Assembly: GCA_025457665.1 (NCBI GenBank)
Contig: JALOTY010000007.1
Coordinates: forward strand, 1-64,000
Direction: 5' to 3'
Length of the DNA: 64,000 nt
DNA from: Akkermansiaceae bacterium
GTDB taxonomy: Bacteria > Verrucomicrobiota > Verrucomicrobiia > Verrucomicrobiales > Akkermansiaceae
The notes below the pieces were generated by a model. That model had not been told where the DNA came from and searched no databases. It was given only the letters and a program-made list of their open reading frames with translations. Positions 20,001 to 28,632 of this stretch are shown in pieces. Made by a program: the position numbers and the translations under genes. Every line of letters begins with the position of its first letter. Within the stretch, counting starts at the first letter, position 1.

Positions 20001-20809
20001 TCAAACATGGCCACGGCGGAAAAGCCCGGGGTCCCATCGATCCGCCAGTATGTTGTGACTTCAAGAGTCTCACCTGGATCATCGGCTATTCTCGCGGTCA
20101 CCCAAACAGAATCGGAAGACCTCGGAACCGGCGGGAAATGGCGGACCTCGGAAATGATCGGAGCGATGTCCGCAGCAGCCACCGAGTTTGGTGCCCCCGG
20201 CGTCCCCCCCGCAACAAGGCTGGCGCGCCAATTTTGTCCGCTGGAGTTATCGAAACCTTCATGAATCAATTCAAGCGATCGGTCCTTGGGAAAGATGTCG
20301 GCAGGGGCGTTTCCATACGGTGGCGTCGAAGTGATGCCATCGGCCGAACTATCCCAGCTCAGGCCTTTGTGTCCGTAGTCGCTCCACCAGTCTTTTCGCC
20401 GCTGGCCCCAGTCACCGTCATCGGCATACTCGACAGCATCGATCTCGGTGCCGGTGGAATCGACCAGAACGATGTTGTTTGAGCTGTTAGAAAGTCGTCC
20501 GATCCATCCTCCGACGACCCGGGTGACGGTCGGATGCTTCCCGATGAAAGCCGTCGTGTCCGCAGCCACCACCAAACGCTCTCCGGGTGGAAGGAGAGTT
20601 CCCGGTGGCAGGGTCATGGAGATTCCCCGGGTGAAAGACCAGCCACTAAGATCGACCTCGGCGCTGCCCGTGTTGGAAAGCTCGATGAATTCCTCCGCAG
20701 CGATTTCAGAGGCCGGATGGTAGTGGATTTCGCTGATCACGATATCCCCATGAAGGGTGGCAATGGCGGCGCACCCGATTCCGATGATTCCATGGCGGAG
20801 TTTCCACAT
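14042..20809 (-). CDS. Giant secreted CotH-kinase / lamin-tail domain protein
   Basis: The 2255-residue protein has a signal peptide (residues 1-22). The domain order is a lamin-tail domain (DIVISEIHYHPA, EEFIELSNTG, ~22-130), a CotH kinase-like domain (~340-720, including RLMPYDLDTILGGGD), and a beta-helix (~850-1170). Then come two more lamin-tail domains (~1280-1520), a galactose-binding-like jelly-roll (~1590-1750), two further lamin-tail domains (~1760-2050), a calcium-binding DNDADGMLD type-3 repeat region, and the shared C-terminal module (YSVLFSDDLTNWQRL, RRFYQVV). CotH homologues are atypical protein kinases, known mainly from spore coats and also found in secreted bacterial proteins. 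The probable role is a surface adhesin or a modifier of secreted partners, one of them the coupled 976-residue protein. Confidence 0.85.
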   Translation of the reverse strand: MWKLRHGIIGIGCAAIATLHGDIVISEIHYHPASEIAAEEFIELSNTGSAEVDLSGWSFTRGISMTLPPGTLLPPGERLVVAADTTAFIGKHPTVTRVVGGWIGRLSNSSNNIVLVDSTGTEIDAVEYADDGDWGQRRKDWWSDYGHKGLSWDSSADGITSTPPYGNAPADIFPKDRSLELIHEGFDNSSGQNWRASLVAGGTPGAPNSVAAADIAPIISEVRHFPPVPRSSDSVWVTARIADDPGETLEVTTYWRIDGTPGFSAVAMFDDGLHGDLLADDGLFGATLPSQAAGTIIEYYVAASDGSLSRTWPAPVMGDDPLLTPAQIANCLYQVDDSNDNGVMPIYRLIMKAADKTQLAGINANGSGGSHPYPYYSGETNDQTRSHARFNASFVAVDGTGTTIRHRVSVRNRGNGSRTRQPQGLNVAFTHDQPWNGVTQFNLNSQYTPWQVFGAALFARSGVPSPQARAVQLRWNGANPAGSGSPSFGFYACNEAWNSDLIDHRFPRDSSGNLYRAVRLFEGTTAGGTSIPNGGDFSKIIPGVAESLSLVDLYKLNYRKQTNSAEDEWTDLIGLTEALAKGHSGSLASSTVSWDADYIDAVSAVADVDQWMRWFAVNTMVDNNETNLSNADGDDFHFYFGVDDIRCRLMPYDLDTILGGGDSAGSPTAGIFRMIARSSGAATPMNAFMKHPDFAPRYYAALKVLLDGPFKPSNFNSLVDQTLGSFVDPAIRDSMKSFNAARHAHVTSQVPLSISVTTAPATVNGYPRSATATTTLGGRANAITTRTVKVNGVHASWNAHSATWSASGVILRPGINRLLIQSFDAADAETESLRFDVWYDDASVITAGNTLTTDTTWTASGGPYLLSSSLTVAAGATLTIEPGTTVFLGSAVDLIVAAGGRILASGSAEAPIRFSRTPGSTATWGGIVIHGLPSDPSPVTEIRHAHFEFNGETAIHSQNGGEVILDHLTFGTTNRQYLSLDASSFLVSDCVFPDGAAGANFELVHGGGGIKPGGRGIFVRNFFGYANSVPGNYNDVIDFTGGQRPGPILQVIDNVFTGSGDDILDLDGTDAWIEGNIFLHVHQNGSPDSASAISGGNSGALISRITIVGNLFYNVDHAATAKQGNQYAFLNNTVVRQTISGGSDTDGGVLNLADDGTTAGAGFLVENNILLNCEKLVRNLLPTTSEVVFNDNLMALPWSGPGTGNIAADPLLLHVPDLSETDFHSWDEAQVMRSWFSLREASPGRGTGPNGRDKGGVIPIGVCLTANVGSITAADDAVITVGPQPGTLLWSAGHSHYVWRIDGGPWSAETSISTPITLTDLSPGEHSIEIAGKNDALHFQNDPAFGSSATLASFHWTIDPNWVAPGPEAIVRISEILAKNSDTLDLGGVFPDLIELHNSGDLAADIGAWGLTDDPAFPHKYLIPPGTILAPGAYLVIHASTSTSVPLPRTGFALSENGETLLLSRDIASGGGVVDSIVFGHQLPDYSLGRRATDGGWDLCLPSFGSANITAATMPPSAVLINEWLASAGALSSDDFIELHHPATLPTDLGGCHLTDNLLGWPDRHPITPFSFIAAGGHLLFKADGDPEKGPDHTSFKLSSLQGEIALLNAELGVIDHILYGPQSTDVSEGRSPDGSASIIAHSQPTPGGPNPGSTIATTTVTENLLPVYAVWKYMASGTSYHGSYQLPGFDDSLWPSGGQLLHYETSSISSVTGFAKTTQVPRNGTAMFPTYYFRKKFQYEGPMQGVTLRATAMIDDAAIIYLNGQVAAEVRMTAAGATYNSTGGGAPGSGTDAREEIIYLPAELLIQGENTIAVEVHQINATSSDMVWGMKLDALIETGLPASSIVLGEVLVRNSSLTNPDGSLSSWVELFNSGAEDADISDMSLSDSVLTPRSWIFPAATVIPAGGRLVIHCDNNLPASATNTGFGLHPLGGSIYLFHAPASGGGLRDSVVWGHQLPDLSIGRVPDGGGAFTLNLPTRGTMNSAQATGSLTAVKINEWVSSPSSGPDWFELYNPGSLPVMVGGASVTDTLTQPTKQKIAPLSFIGAGAWAQWIADNNPTLPGHVAFALSSAGEQLGLFTSSGFAIDALAFGPQSAAASEGRLPDGSAVLLPLLPTPAAMNQAAQIDNDADGMLDLWEIENGFDPGFEGDASADADGDGMSNLDEFLAGTAPRDANSRFTQSLTREGGVPVIRFIARAGRGYSVLFSDDLTNWQRLSDIPPQPADGEVSVSDPASTGINRRFYQVVTPALPPNP

Positions 20810-20992
20810 AACTTCAAACGGCCTGAGCCATCTTGCAGACGACCTGCAGTGATGGCTGTAGGTCGAGAAAATTCAGGTAACCAAACCGCAGGAATTTTGC
20901 CACAACGAATTCGGGGATGACATTTCGTCCCGCAAGATGGGCAGGGAGACAGACCTAGAGGCCACCCCGTGGACAGGGGTGGCGTGGTGGAC
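20810..20992. other. Intergenic region upstream of the CotH gene
   Basis: This 183-bp gap separates the pectate-lyase-like and CotH genes, both on the minus strand. It is noticeably A/T-richer than the genes. It holds a terminator-like hairpin at 20961-20983 and, at 20902-20919, a degenerate copy of the inverted repeat found near the two-component genes (shared core ACGAATTCG). The promoter of the CotH gene is expected here, but I could not assign -35/-10 boxes. Confidence 0.5.
20961..20983 (-). terminator. Terminator-like hairpin after the pectate-lyase-like gene
   Basis: GCCACCCC (20961-20968) and GGGGTGGC (20976-20983) form a perfect 8-bp stem with a 7-base loop. It lies 10 bp past the stop codon at 20993 on the minus strand. 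No T run follows, so it may need Rho or act as a 3'-end stabiliser. Confidence 0.5.
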
Positions 20993-23235
20993 TCACGGAT
21001 CCACTTCGATGCGCACCCGGTAGAAACGTGGGGAGGTGACGGGGAGGGGCGGGGGAACGGTCACTGGACCCGTGCCGGAGGGGATGGTGGAGAGGAGTGA
21101 CCAATCCGCAAGAGTGGTCGAAGTTTCCACGAGATAGGTCCGGCCAGGAATGCGGGTGAAGGACAGGCCGCCATCCGCGAGCACGGTGGTGGTGAAACGG
21201 GATGCATGGCTGGTCGGATCGGTGCCGGCGATCCATTCGTCGCGGTTGGTCCAACCATCGCCATCGGGATCGGCATTTTCGGCGGGATTCAAAATCCCTG
21301 GAAAACCCGCGATCCATGAGTTGTAGCCGTCGGGGCTGAAGACCAGTTCGAGTGTCGTTCCGATTTGCCTGATCGACCAGTCTCCCGAAAAGGAAAGGGC
21401 GGAGTCATCGATGACGGCGGACGCGGGATCGAAGCCGATGAGGGTGTCCGCGCTGATGATGGGATAGGAACGCGTTTCGCTTGGAGCTGAGGGAAAATCG
21501 ACAGGCAGGATGCGGACCGTGAAGGGTTGCGTGGGGCTCGCGGTGAGCTGAACCTGCGATGCCACGATGCGATCATGCACGGGGCTTTGTTCATCATCGG
21601 GCGCATCGATTTCGATGTCGATGCGGGTGGTGGGGCCGATCTGGATGGTTTGAGTGGAAGTTAAAGTGCCGGGTGAGGCATCGCCGGGGGAAAGGATGGC
21701 CGGGCCGGTGGTGTTGTTTCCCGAAAGGGTGGCGGAAGCGATCGTGCCGCTGCCGCCGAGCGTGGCTCCGGCGGCGACGTTGATGGCGGGTGCGACCGAG
21801 CCGTTCACGACCAGTGATCCGCCGGTGAGCTGGATCGTTTCGCGGCACGACTGGCTGCCCTGGATGCGGAGCGTGCCGGGGCCGGACTTCGACATCGCGA
21901 TGGTCAACGTGGCGGCATCGGTGACGGAGCCTTCGAGCGTGATGTCGCCCGCCCCGGTGAAGAAAAGATTGCGCGCGGTGGCGCTGAAGTTGCCGACGCC
22001 GATGTTGCCGCTGATGACGAGTTCACCGGCGAGCGATTCGATGCCATAACTTCCTCCGCCGCTGGTGATGGTGATGTTTCCGGACCAGGTGTTGAATCCG
22101 GAGACATGGCGAAGGAAGACAGCACCCGCAGTGGAGTTGCGGCCCACGGTGTCGATGGCCTGGGTGAAGGTGTGGTCGCCCGCGACCTCGATCCCGGAGT
22201 AGCTCGCACCGGAGGAAGCGAGATGGATTTTCGTGTGGTTGCCGAGCGCCTTCGGGTGGGCAAGGCGGAGGTGGCCGACATTCTGCGAGCCGCTGCCGAG
22301 GGTGAAGGTGCCGCTGCCGAAGTTGTTATTGCCTGTTAGAACAAGCGTGCCGGTGCCGATTTTGGAAAGCGAGCCGCCATTGATCACCGCGCCGCAGGTC
22401 GTGAGGCCGGAGCGGTTGAAGCGGAGTGTGCCGCTGTTGCTGACGGTGCCGCCGGTGAGGTTGCCGGTCGAGCCTCCGTCGCCGATCTGGAGGACTCCAC
22501 CGGAGATGACGGTGCCTCCCGTGTGGTTGAGGTCGCCGGTGAGTGTGAGCGTGTTGGTGCCGGACTTGCGGAGCACGAGCGCGCCTCCCGTGGATCCAGC
22601 CCACGAGCTTGCGTCACTGCGGTGGAAGGCGAGCGTGCCGTTTCCTGAAACGGGGACCGCGCTGATGGCGCCGGTGGTCGAGTTGTCGCCGACTTGCAAG
22701 GTGCCGCTTTCCACCGTGATCGCGCCGGTGGCATCGGAGCTTCCTGTGAGAATGAGCGTGCCGGTGCCGCTCTTGAAGAGCGACGTGTTGCCTGTTAGAG
22801 AGCCGGCGAAAGTGCCCGCGGCGGCACGCAGTGCTCCGGAAAGCACCCGGCCGGAGCCTTGCAGCGTGACGACCCGCGTGGCGTTGGAGGCGGCGGAGGA
22901 GGACTCGAAGTCGCCATTCAAGGTGAAGGTGGTGGCTCCTTCGCGGAAGACCGCGTTGCCGTGGGCTGTTAGACGGGCCCCCGCATCGACACTCAGCGAC
23001 GGTGTGGAAACCGAACCGCTGCCATCGAAGCTCACCTGTCCGGCACGGATCGCGACGGGCCCTGAGTTGAGAGGCACTGGCAGAGAGACGGTGTAGGTTT
23101 CCGGACGATCGAAGACGGCGTCGTCGCCCGGGTTCCAGAGACCCTGCACGCCCGCGCCGAGAGGGGCGGTATTCCAGTGGGAGGAGGACGGCTGCCAGGT
23201 GTTCGACCGCGGTGTCGCGTTCCAGTAGCGGGTGA
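20993..23235 (-). repeat. PATR C-terminal module, copy A
   Basis: From the RYWNATPR segment at about 23235 down to the stop codon, this region encodes a ~745-residue module also present at 26393-28632. Identity is highest at the 3' end of the genes, where 21155-21280 and about 26550-26672 differ by only scattered bases. The two copies are direct repeats about 5.4 kb apart and could recombine. Confidence 0.85.
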
Positions 23236-26200
23236 TGCAAGAGCTTCCGTCGGGCTGCGAGGCCACATCGTTCGGATTGGATCCGGCAGCGCGTTCCTGG
23301 GCATTGGTCCAGCCGTCGAAGTCGGGATCGGCGGTGTCGGCCGCGTTTCCGCTGTCGAGCGTGGTGCCGAAGTGGGTAAATCGCCAGGTCTGCTCGGGCG
23401 TGCCGGTGACGGTGAGTTGGAAGGTCGTGCTTGCGGTGAGGGTGCCGTCGCTGGCGTTGACGGTGATCGTGGAGGTGCCGAGGGCGTTCGAAACGGGCGT
23501 CAGCGAGATCGTGCGGTTCTGCCCGCTGCCGCCGAAGCTGATGCCGTTGGCGGGGACGAGTGTGGGGTTCGAGGAGGTGGCTGTTAGGGAAAGCGAAGCT
23601 GCGGCCGTTTCGGGATCGCTGACGGTGAAAGCAAGAGGGCCAGTGGCGCCATTCACCGGGATCGAGGCATCGGCGATGGGTGAAAGGACCGGCGCGTTGT
23701 TCTCGAAGGTGAGGATGAGTTGCGGGCGCAGCGAGGCGTTGGTGTTTTCCCGCGAGGCGTATCCGGCGTTGCCGAGGCCGCCGTAGTTGCCGGTGGAGAA
23801 GATCTTGAGCGAAAGCGCGCCGTCGCCGGCGAGGGCGTCCATGACATGTGGCAGGACGGAGAACTCGATCGCTTGGCCGGTGACGGGGATCCACTGGGTG
23901 AAGAGGTTGCCGGATGAGGGGCGATTGTTGTGGGTGATGGTCGTTTCACCCCAGGTATCGCTTTGCACGAAGGCGGCGGCGCTTTCGTTTCCCGCCTGGC
24001 TGGTGGCGGTGCAGGTGAGGCGGACCTTGGCATCGATGAGTCGACCGGACTGTCCTGTTAGATTCCAGCGCAACCACGACTCGCGGAAGACGTCGGTGAC
24101 GGAAAGATCCTTGGTCGCGAGAGAGGGATCGGTGCCGAAGTTGCTGTTGGCATGGACGCCGCCGCGGGTGTAGGCGTCGGCGCTGGGGTTGAGAGTGACG
24201 ACGCGCACGGCAGGACCGCTTTTTTGGATTTGCAGGTGCAGGGCGGCGAAGTCCACGGCGCTGTCGTTGTCGATCGCGATGTTCAGCTTGCCATCCGCGA
24301 GCAAGGCCGGATCGAGGGTCAGCGTGCGGACGTTCGAGACGGTGGTCGAAAGCGGGGTCCAGCCGAGCGAAGAAAGCGTGACGGGCGAGGTGGTGGAATC
24401 GAGGAAGAGGCGGTCGTCGGACGAGGAGGAACCAGTGGCGCGCAGACCGAGGCTGAGCGTGGCGCTGGCGACCGACTCGCCGGGGAGCGGCGTGAATTGC
24501 AGCGTGAAGGCGCGGCGGCGGTTGGCTGTGAGATGATCCTGGAGGCTGTCGGTGGGAACGGACGGGCTGATGGCGGTGACGGCGGCCAGCCATGCCGGAT
24601 CGCAGGTCTGGGTGTTTCCGCTGCCGCCGCTGCTGTAGTGTTCGTCGATGTCGCCGAGCCAGACTTCGCGGAAGTAGGAGTCCGGCCATTTCATCCGCTG
24701 TTGGAGCTGGGCGAAGTAGAGGCTGCGGGGGAAGACGTTGGCTCCGCTGGTGCCGCTGCTTTCGTAGGTGCCTGCGGGGTCGGCGCCGACGGGGACCTGG
24801 CTGGCATAGACCGGGCCGATGGAGCCAATGAGCCAGTTGCGTGCGGTGGGCGGGTTGCGGACACGGAACGAACCGGCGGTCGAGTTCCAAACGGCCATGT
24901 AGGCGCCGGCCCAGCCGTGGCCGGTGCCGAGGTTTCCGCGATTCTGCACGTTGATCGCGTTGCCGTTGACGGTGATGTTGTCGAAGAGACCGCCGACGGC
25001 CCAGCGGTGGTGCGGGCCGGTGTCCGAGTAGGCGGTGTCCGCCTTGCACTGCACGTAGGCGTTGGGGCCCTCGATGGTGCTGCCGAAGACAAAATCGTGG
25101 CGGCCTTTGCGCGAGTAGCAGTTGATGAAGAGCGTGAGTTCGGCGCCTTCGTTGGAAAAGGCATAGCGGCGGCCGCCGGTGATTTGGGAAATCGGATCGA
25201 GGCATTGCGAATCGGCGACGGTGATCCATTTCGAGGCACCGGTGAGCAGCACCGCGTTGTGGCCGAAGTATTGTGCGGTGATGTCGCGTACCCAGCCGTG
25301 CTGCACGGCGGAGAAACGGATGAAAGTCCAGCCGTGGTTCTCATCGGTGGACGAGGTGTAATCGGACACCCCGTAAAGTCCCTCCACGCCGGCCTGCTGG
25401 ATTCGCCCGCTCCAGGTGTAACGCCAGATTTTTCCTCCGCCGTATTGGGACTCGAAGGTTTGAGGGAGCGGGGCATCGACGGTGATCCAGTTGCCATCGA
25501 CGTTGGTGACGACGCGGTCGAAGAAGAGATCCTTCGAACCCGCGGTCCACGGGACATCATCGGACGATCCGCCGCTCTGCGGGCCGAGTTGGTCCATGTC
25601 GATGTCGGCGATCCATTCCGCGGTGCTGGGGCGCTGGATGCGCACGGTGTGGCCGACGGCGTATCCGGCGGCGGAGTCCACCTCGAAAGTGCGCGCCCCG
25701 GCCGGCACGGTTTTCTGGATGAGGTTGCGGGTGGTGTTGGCGACGGTGGCGTGCGAGCCGCTGCCGGTGACGTTGATCAGCGCGTATTGCCGGGTGGCGG
25801 TGGCGCGGAGGCGGGTGCCGGTGGTGGGCGAATCGCCCGCACCTTTGAGAACGATGCCGCCGGCGTCGATGGTCACCGTGTTGGCCAACTGGTATTCGCC
25901 GGCATTGAGATACACGACGCCGCGCCAACCGTTGGCGTCGGGGGTCATGGCCTTGACGGTGTTGATGGCATTCTGGATCAGCGCGGTGTCGTCGCCGCTG
26001 CCGGGGCTGACGGTCACCCAGCGTGAAGGGGCGATCTCTCTCTGGACATCGGGCAACGGGACGTTTCCCGAGCGATACCCGCAGTTCGAGAAATCGGCGA
26101 TGCTCTGGCCGCGTTCGTCCAGGCGGTGGATGAGATTGCCGGTTGAGGATGGGTAGACCCAGGAGTTGTTCGAGACCTGGGCAAGCGCCGGATGAAGTCC

Positions 26201-26269
26201 GCAAGACAGGATCAACCCAATCCATCGGATGGGTGGCCATGGCTTGAGGGATTTCGGTGTGGGTTTCAT
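20993..26269 (-). CDS. Secreted pectate-lyase-like protein with PATR stalk
   Basis: The protein is 1758 residues from ATG 26269, chosen because a signal peptide follows (WPPIRWIGLILSCGLHPALAQ). Residues ~25-560 form a pectate-lyase-superfamily beta-helix (SPGSGDDTALIQNAINTV, GGIVLKGAGDSP, AELTLFINCYSRKGRHDFVFG). A DNRLRE/CBM96-like domain follows (~680-850, NPSADAYTRGG, ESWLRWNLTG, FVQSDTWGETTI), then an Ig-like domain. The ~745-residue C-terminal half consists of autotransporter-associated beta-strand (PATR) repeats (GTLVLTGNNNFGSGT), a DPDGDGWTNRDEWIAGTDP calcium motif and the FYRV module. That half is closely homologous to the next gene. Its likely role is cleavage of pectin-like polysaccharide at or outside the cell surface. 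Cleavage specificity is unknown. Confidence 0.82.
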   Translation of the reverse strand: MKPTPKSLKPWPPIRWIGLILSCGLHPALAQVSNNSWVYPSSTGNLIHRLDERGQSIADFSNCGYRSGNVPLPDVQREIAPSRWVTVSPGSGDDTALIQNAINTVKAMTPDANGWRGVVYLNAGEYQLANTVTIDAGGIVLKGAGDSPTTGTRLRATATRQYALINVTGSGSHATVANTTRNLIQKTVPAGARTFEVDSAAGYAVGHTVRIQRPSTAEWIADIDMDQLGPQSGGSSDDVPWTAGSKDLFFDRVVTNVDGNWITVDAPLPQTFESQYGGGKIWRYTWSGRIQQAGVEGLYGVSDYTSSTDENHGWTFIRFSAVQHGWVRDITAQYFGHNAVLLTGASKWITVADSQCLDPISQITGGRRYAFSNEGAELTLFINCYSRKGRHDFVFGSTIEGPNAYVQCKADTAYSDTGPHHRWAVGGLFDNITVNGNAINVQNRGNLGTGHGWAGAYMAVWNSTAGSFRVRNPPTARNWLIGSIGPVYASQVPVGADPAGTYESSGTSGANVFPRSLYFAQLQQRMKWPDSYFREVWLGDIDEHYSSGGSGNTQTCDPAWLAAVTAISPSVPTDSLQDHLTANRRRAFTLQFTPLPGESVASATLSLGLRATGSSSSDDRLFLDSTTSPVTLSSLGWTPLSTTVSNVRTLTLDPALLADGKLNIAIDNDSAVDFAALHLQIQKSGPAVRVVTLNPSADAYTRGGVHANSNFGTDPSLATKDLSVTDVFRESWLRWNLTGQSGRLIDAKVRLTCTATSQAGNESAAAFVQSDTWGETTITHNNRPSSGNLFTQWIPVTGQAIEFSVLPHVMDALAGDGALSLKIFSTGNYGGLGNAGYASRENTNASLRPQLILTFENNAPVLSPIADASIPVNGATGPLAFTVSDPETAAASLSLTATSSNPTLVPANGISFGGSGQNRTISLTPVSNALGTSTITVNASDGTLTASTTFQLTVTGTPEQTWRFTHFGTTLDSGNAADTADPDFDGWTNAQERAAGSNPNDVASQPDGSSCITRYWNATPRSNTWQPSSSHWNTAPLGAGVQGLWNPGDDAVFDRPETYTVSLPVPLNSGPVAIRAGQVSFDGSGSVSTPSLSVDAGARLTAHGNAVFREGATTFTLNGDFESSSAASNATRVVTLQGSGRVLSGALRAAAGTFAGSLTGNTSLFKSGTGTLILTGSSDATGAITVESGTLQVGDNSTTGAISAVPVSGNGTLAFHRSDASSWAGSTGGALVLRKSGTNTLTLTGDLNHTGGTVISGGVLQIGDGGSTGNLTGGTVSNSGTLRFNRSGLTTCGAVINGGSLSKIGTGTLVLTGNNNFGSGTFTLGSGSQNVGHLRLAHPKALGNHTKIHLASSGASYSGIEVAGDHTFTQAIDTVGRNSTAGAVFLRHVSGFNTWSGNITITSGGGSYGIESLAGELVISGNIGVGNFSATARNLFFTGAGDITLEGSVTDAATLTIAMSKSGPGTLRIQGSQSCRETIQLTGGSLVVNGSVAPAINVAAGATLGGSGTIASATLSGNNTTGPAILSPGDASPGTLTSTQTIQIGPTTRIDIEIDAPDDEQSPVHDRIVASQVQLTASPTQPFTVRILPVDFPSAPSETRSYPIISADTLIGFDPASAVIDDSALSFSGDWSIRQIGTTLELVFSPDGYNSWIAGFPGILNPAENADPDGDGWTNRDEWIAGTDPTSHASRFTTTVLADGGLSFTRIPGRTYLVETSTTLADWSLLSTIPSGTGPVTVPPPLPVTSPRFYRVRIEVDP

Positions 26270-26392
26270 CGGCCAATCCTTGCGGAACCGGGACGTGAAC
26301 GGATGCTTAGCAGTGAAACGGGGATCTGGCAAACCGGTTCGGCTTGCGGGATCCGCGGCGATTCGGAGCAATGGCCGGCCTCGGGACGAGGC

Positions 26393-28632
26393 TCACTCGG
26401 GGAGTTCGATGCGGACGCGGTAGAAGCGGACCAAACCCGCCGGATCCGGAGCTGGGATGGTGATCGGTCCGGAGCCGTCGGGGATCGTGGCGTGGACGGA
26501 CCAAGCGCCGAGCGTCGTGCTGGTCTCGACCACGTAGCTCCGGCCGGGGATGCGGGTGAAGGACAGGCCGCCATCCGCGAGCACCGTAGTGGTGAAACGG
26601 GATGTAGGGCTGGTCGGATCGGTTCCGGCGATCCATTCATCGCGGTTGGTCCAGCCGTCGCCATCGGGATCGGCGGTTTCTGCGGGGTCGCTGATGGTCG
26701 GGAAACCGAGGATCCATGCGGCGTATCCGCCGGGGGTGTAAACGAGTTCCAGCGTGTTGCCAGTTTGGCGGATTTCCCAGGTGCCGAGGCTTGTGGGGAA
26801 GCCACTGGTGTCGAGAAGAACCGAGGCGGGTGAAAATCCTGTTAGAGAACCGCTGGCGGTGGCGATGGGGAAGACGGCGACTGTTGATCCGGCTTCGGGA
26901 ACGTTGGGAATGATTTCGATCACCAGCGGTGCCGCGGCGGTGGCGGTTATGGCGATGTTGGAGGCGGCGATTTGATCGAAATAGCCGACCGATGGCGTGA
27001 GCAGTCCGACCTCCCAGCTCAGGCGGCTGTGTGCGGCGAAAGTGATGGTGCCATTCGATGTGAGTGTGGCGGCCGAGGCATCGCCGGGCGAAAGAATGGC
27101 GGGGCTGTTCGCCGCGGTGCCGGTGAGGGTGGCATTGCCGATGATGCCCTCGCCGCCGAGCACGGCGTTGGCGGCGACGCTGATGGCGGGGTTGACCGAG
27201 CCATTGACGAGCAGGGTGCCGGCGCTGGCGCTGACGACGCCGGTGAAAAGATTCGCGGCATCGAGTCGCAAGGTTCCCGCTCCGGATTTTGTTAGAGAAA
27301 TGGGAGTGCCGGTGGAATCGGTGATCGGTGTGGAAATCCGGATGTTTCCCGCACCGCCCAGGACAAGGCCGCGCGTGCCGACGTTGATGTTGCCGACACC
27401 GATGGTTCCCGTGATATTCAATTCATCGGCGAGGGACTCGATGAGGTATCCGCCGCCGGTGCCGGTGATGGTGATGTTTCCCGCCCAAGTGTTGTTCGAG
27501 GAGACATTGCGGAGGATCGCGCGATCGGCGGAGTTCCGACCTGCGGTATCGATGCCGTAGTTGAAGGAATGCCCGCCGATGACCTCGATGCCCGAGACGC
27601 CGGTATTGTTCGAAGTGAGGTTGACCTTGGCATAGTTCCCGAGAGCTTTCGGGTGTCCGAGGCGGAGGAAGCCGACATTTTGTGTGCCGCCGCCAAGGGT
27701 GAGCGTGCCTGAGCCGAAGCTGTTGTTTCCTGTGAGATAGAGCGTGCCGGCGCCGAGCTTGGCGATCGAGCCGCCGGTGATCGAAGCATCGCAGGTCGAG
27801 AAATCCGAGCGTTGGAAACGGATCGTGCCCGCGCTTGTGACCGGGCCGCCATTGAGCGAACCGGTGGTGCCGCCATCGCCGATTTGCAGGATGCCACCCG
27901 CCACGGTGGTGCCGCCGCTGTGGCTGTGGTTGCCGGTGAGGATGAGCGTGTTTGCGCCGTTCTTCACCAGCGCGCCGGATCCCGAAAAGGCACCGGTCCA
28001 GGTGAGGGTGTCGGAGCGATCGAAAACCAGAGTGCCCGCACCGCTGAAGTTGGCGGGACCGAGCGAACCCGTGGTGCCGCCGTTGCCGATTTGCAAGGTG
28101 CCACCATTGATCTGGGAGTTGCCGGTGAAGCCCTGGTTTCCTGTTAGAACGAGCGTGCCGCCGCTTTCCTTGATGATGGACGAGCCGCCGGAAATCACAC
28201 CGCTGAAGTTTCCGCCGCTGAGACGCAGGGCGCCGGAGGTGATTTCCCCCGAGCCGTTCAGTTCGATCAGGCTGCCCGGGGCGTTCGATGTCGTGCCTGC
28301 GGCGAGCGAGCCATCGAGCTGGAGATGAATGGGTGTGGCGGCGGTGAAAAGGTTCGCGGCCTGGCCGGTGAGGCTGCTGCCCGCGGCGATGTTCATCTGC
28401 CGGGCGTTGAGCGTGCCGGGACCGTCGAGGGTGAGCTGTCCGGCTGTTAGAGCGAAATTCCCCGGGGCGCGCGCGGCCGGGAGGGTGACGGTGTAGGTTT
28501 CGGGACGATCGAAGATCACATTGTCGCCGGGTCCCCATGGACCTTGCAGGCCGGAACCGAGCGGGCCGGTGTTCCAATCGGCGATGGCGCTTTCCCAGGA
28601 TTTTGTGCGCGGCGTGGCATTCCAATATCGCA
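26393..28632 (-). repeat. PATR C-terminal module, copy B
   Basis: This is the second copy of the module at 20993-23235, beginning at RYWNATPRTKSW and ending at the stop codon. Both copies keep the same sub-order: WNATPR start, DRPETYTV, PATR repeats with LTGN motifs, HPKALGN, SPGDAS, DPDGDGWTNRDEWIAGTDP and FYRV. The N-terminal enzymes fused to the two copies are unrelated. Confidence 0.85.

Noticed and set aside
14042..20809. Frameshifted or split gene joining the 2255- and 976-residue proteins
   Set aside because: The second gene has its own signal peptide, and the ATGA overlap is a normal coupling. Each protein also ends with its own C-terminal module.
24152..26026. Open frame of 624 codons on the plus strand
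   Set aside because: It is antisense to the pectate-lyase-like domain. The Gly/Val/Asp-rich translation is the usual shadow of a repetitive G+C-rich gene.
26378..26392. Terminator after the trypsin-PATR gene
   Set aside because: GCCTCG-GGA-CGAGGC is only a 6-bp stem with a 3-base loop and no T run, immediately next to the stop codon. It is too weak to call.
20993..28632. Classical type V autotransporters
   Set aside because: PATR repeats are named for autotransporters, but neither protein ends in a 12-stranded outer-membrane barrel. Both end in the FYRV module instead.
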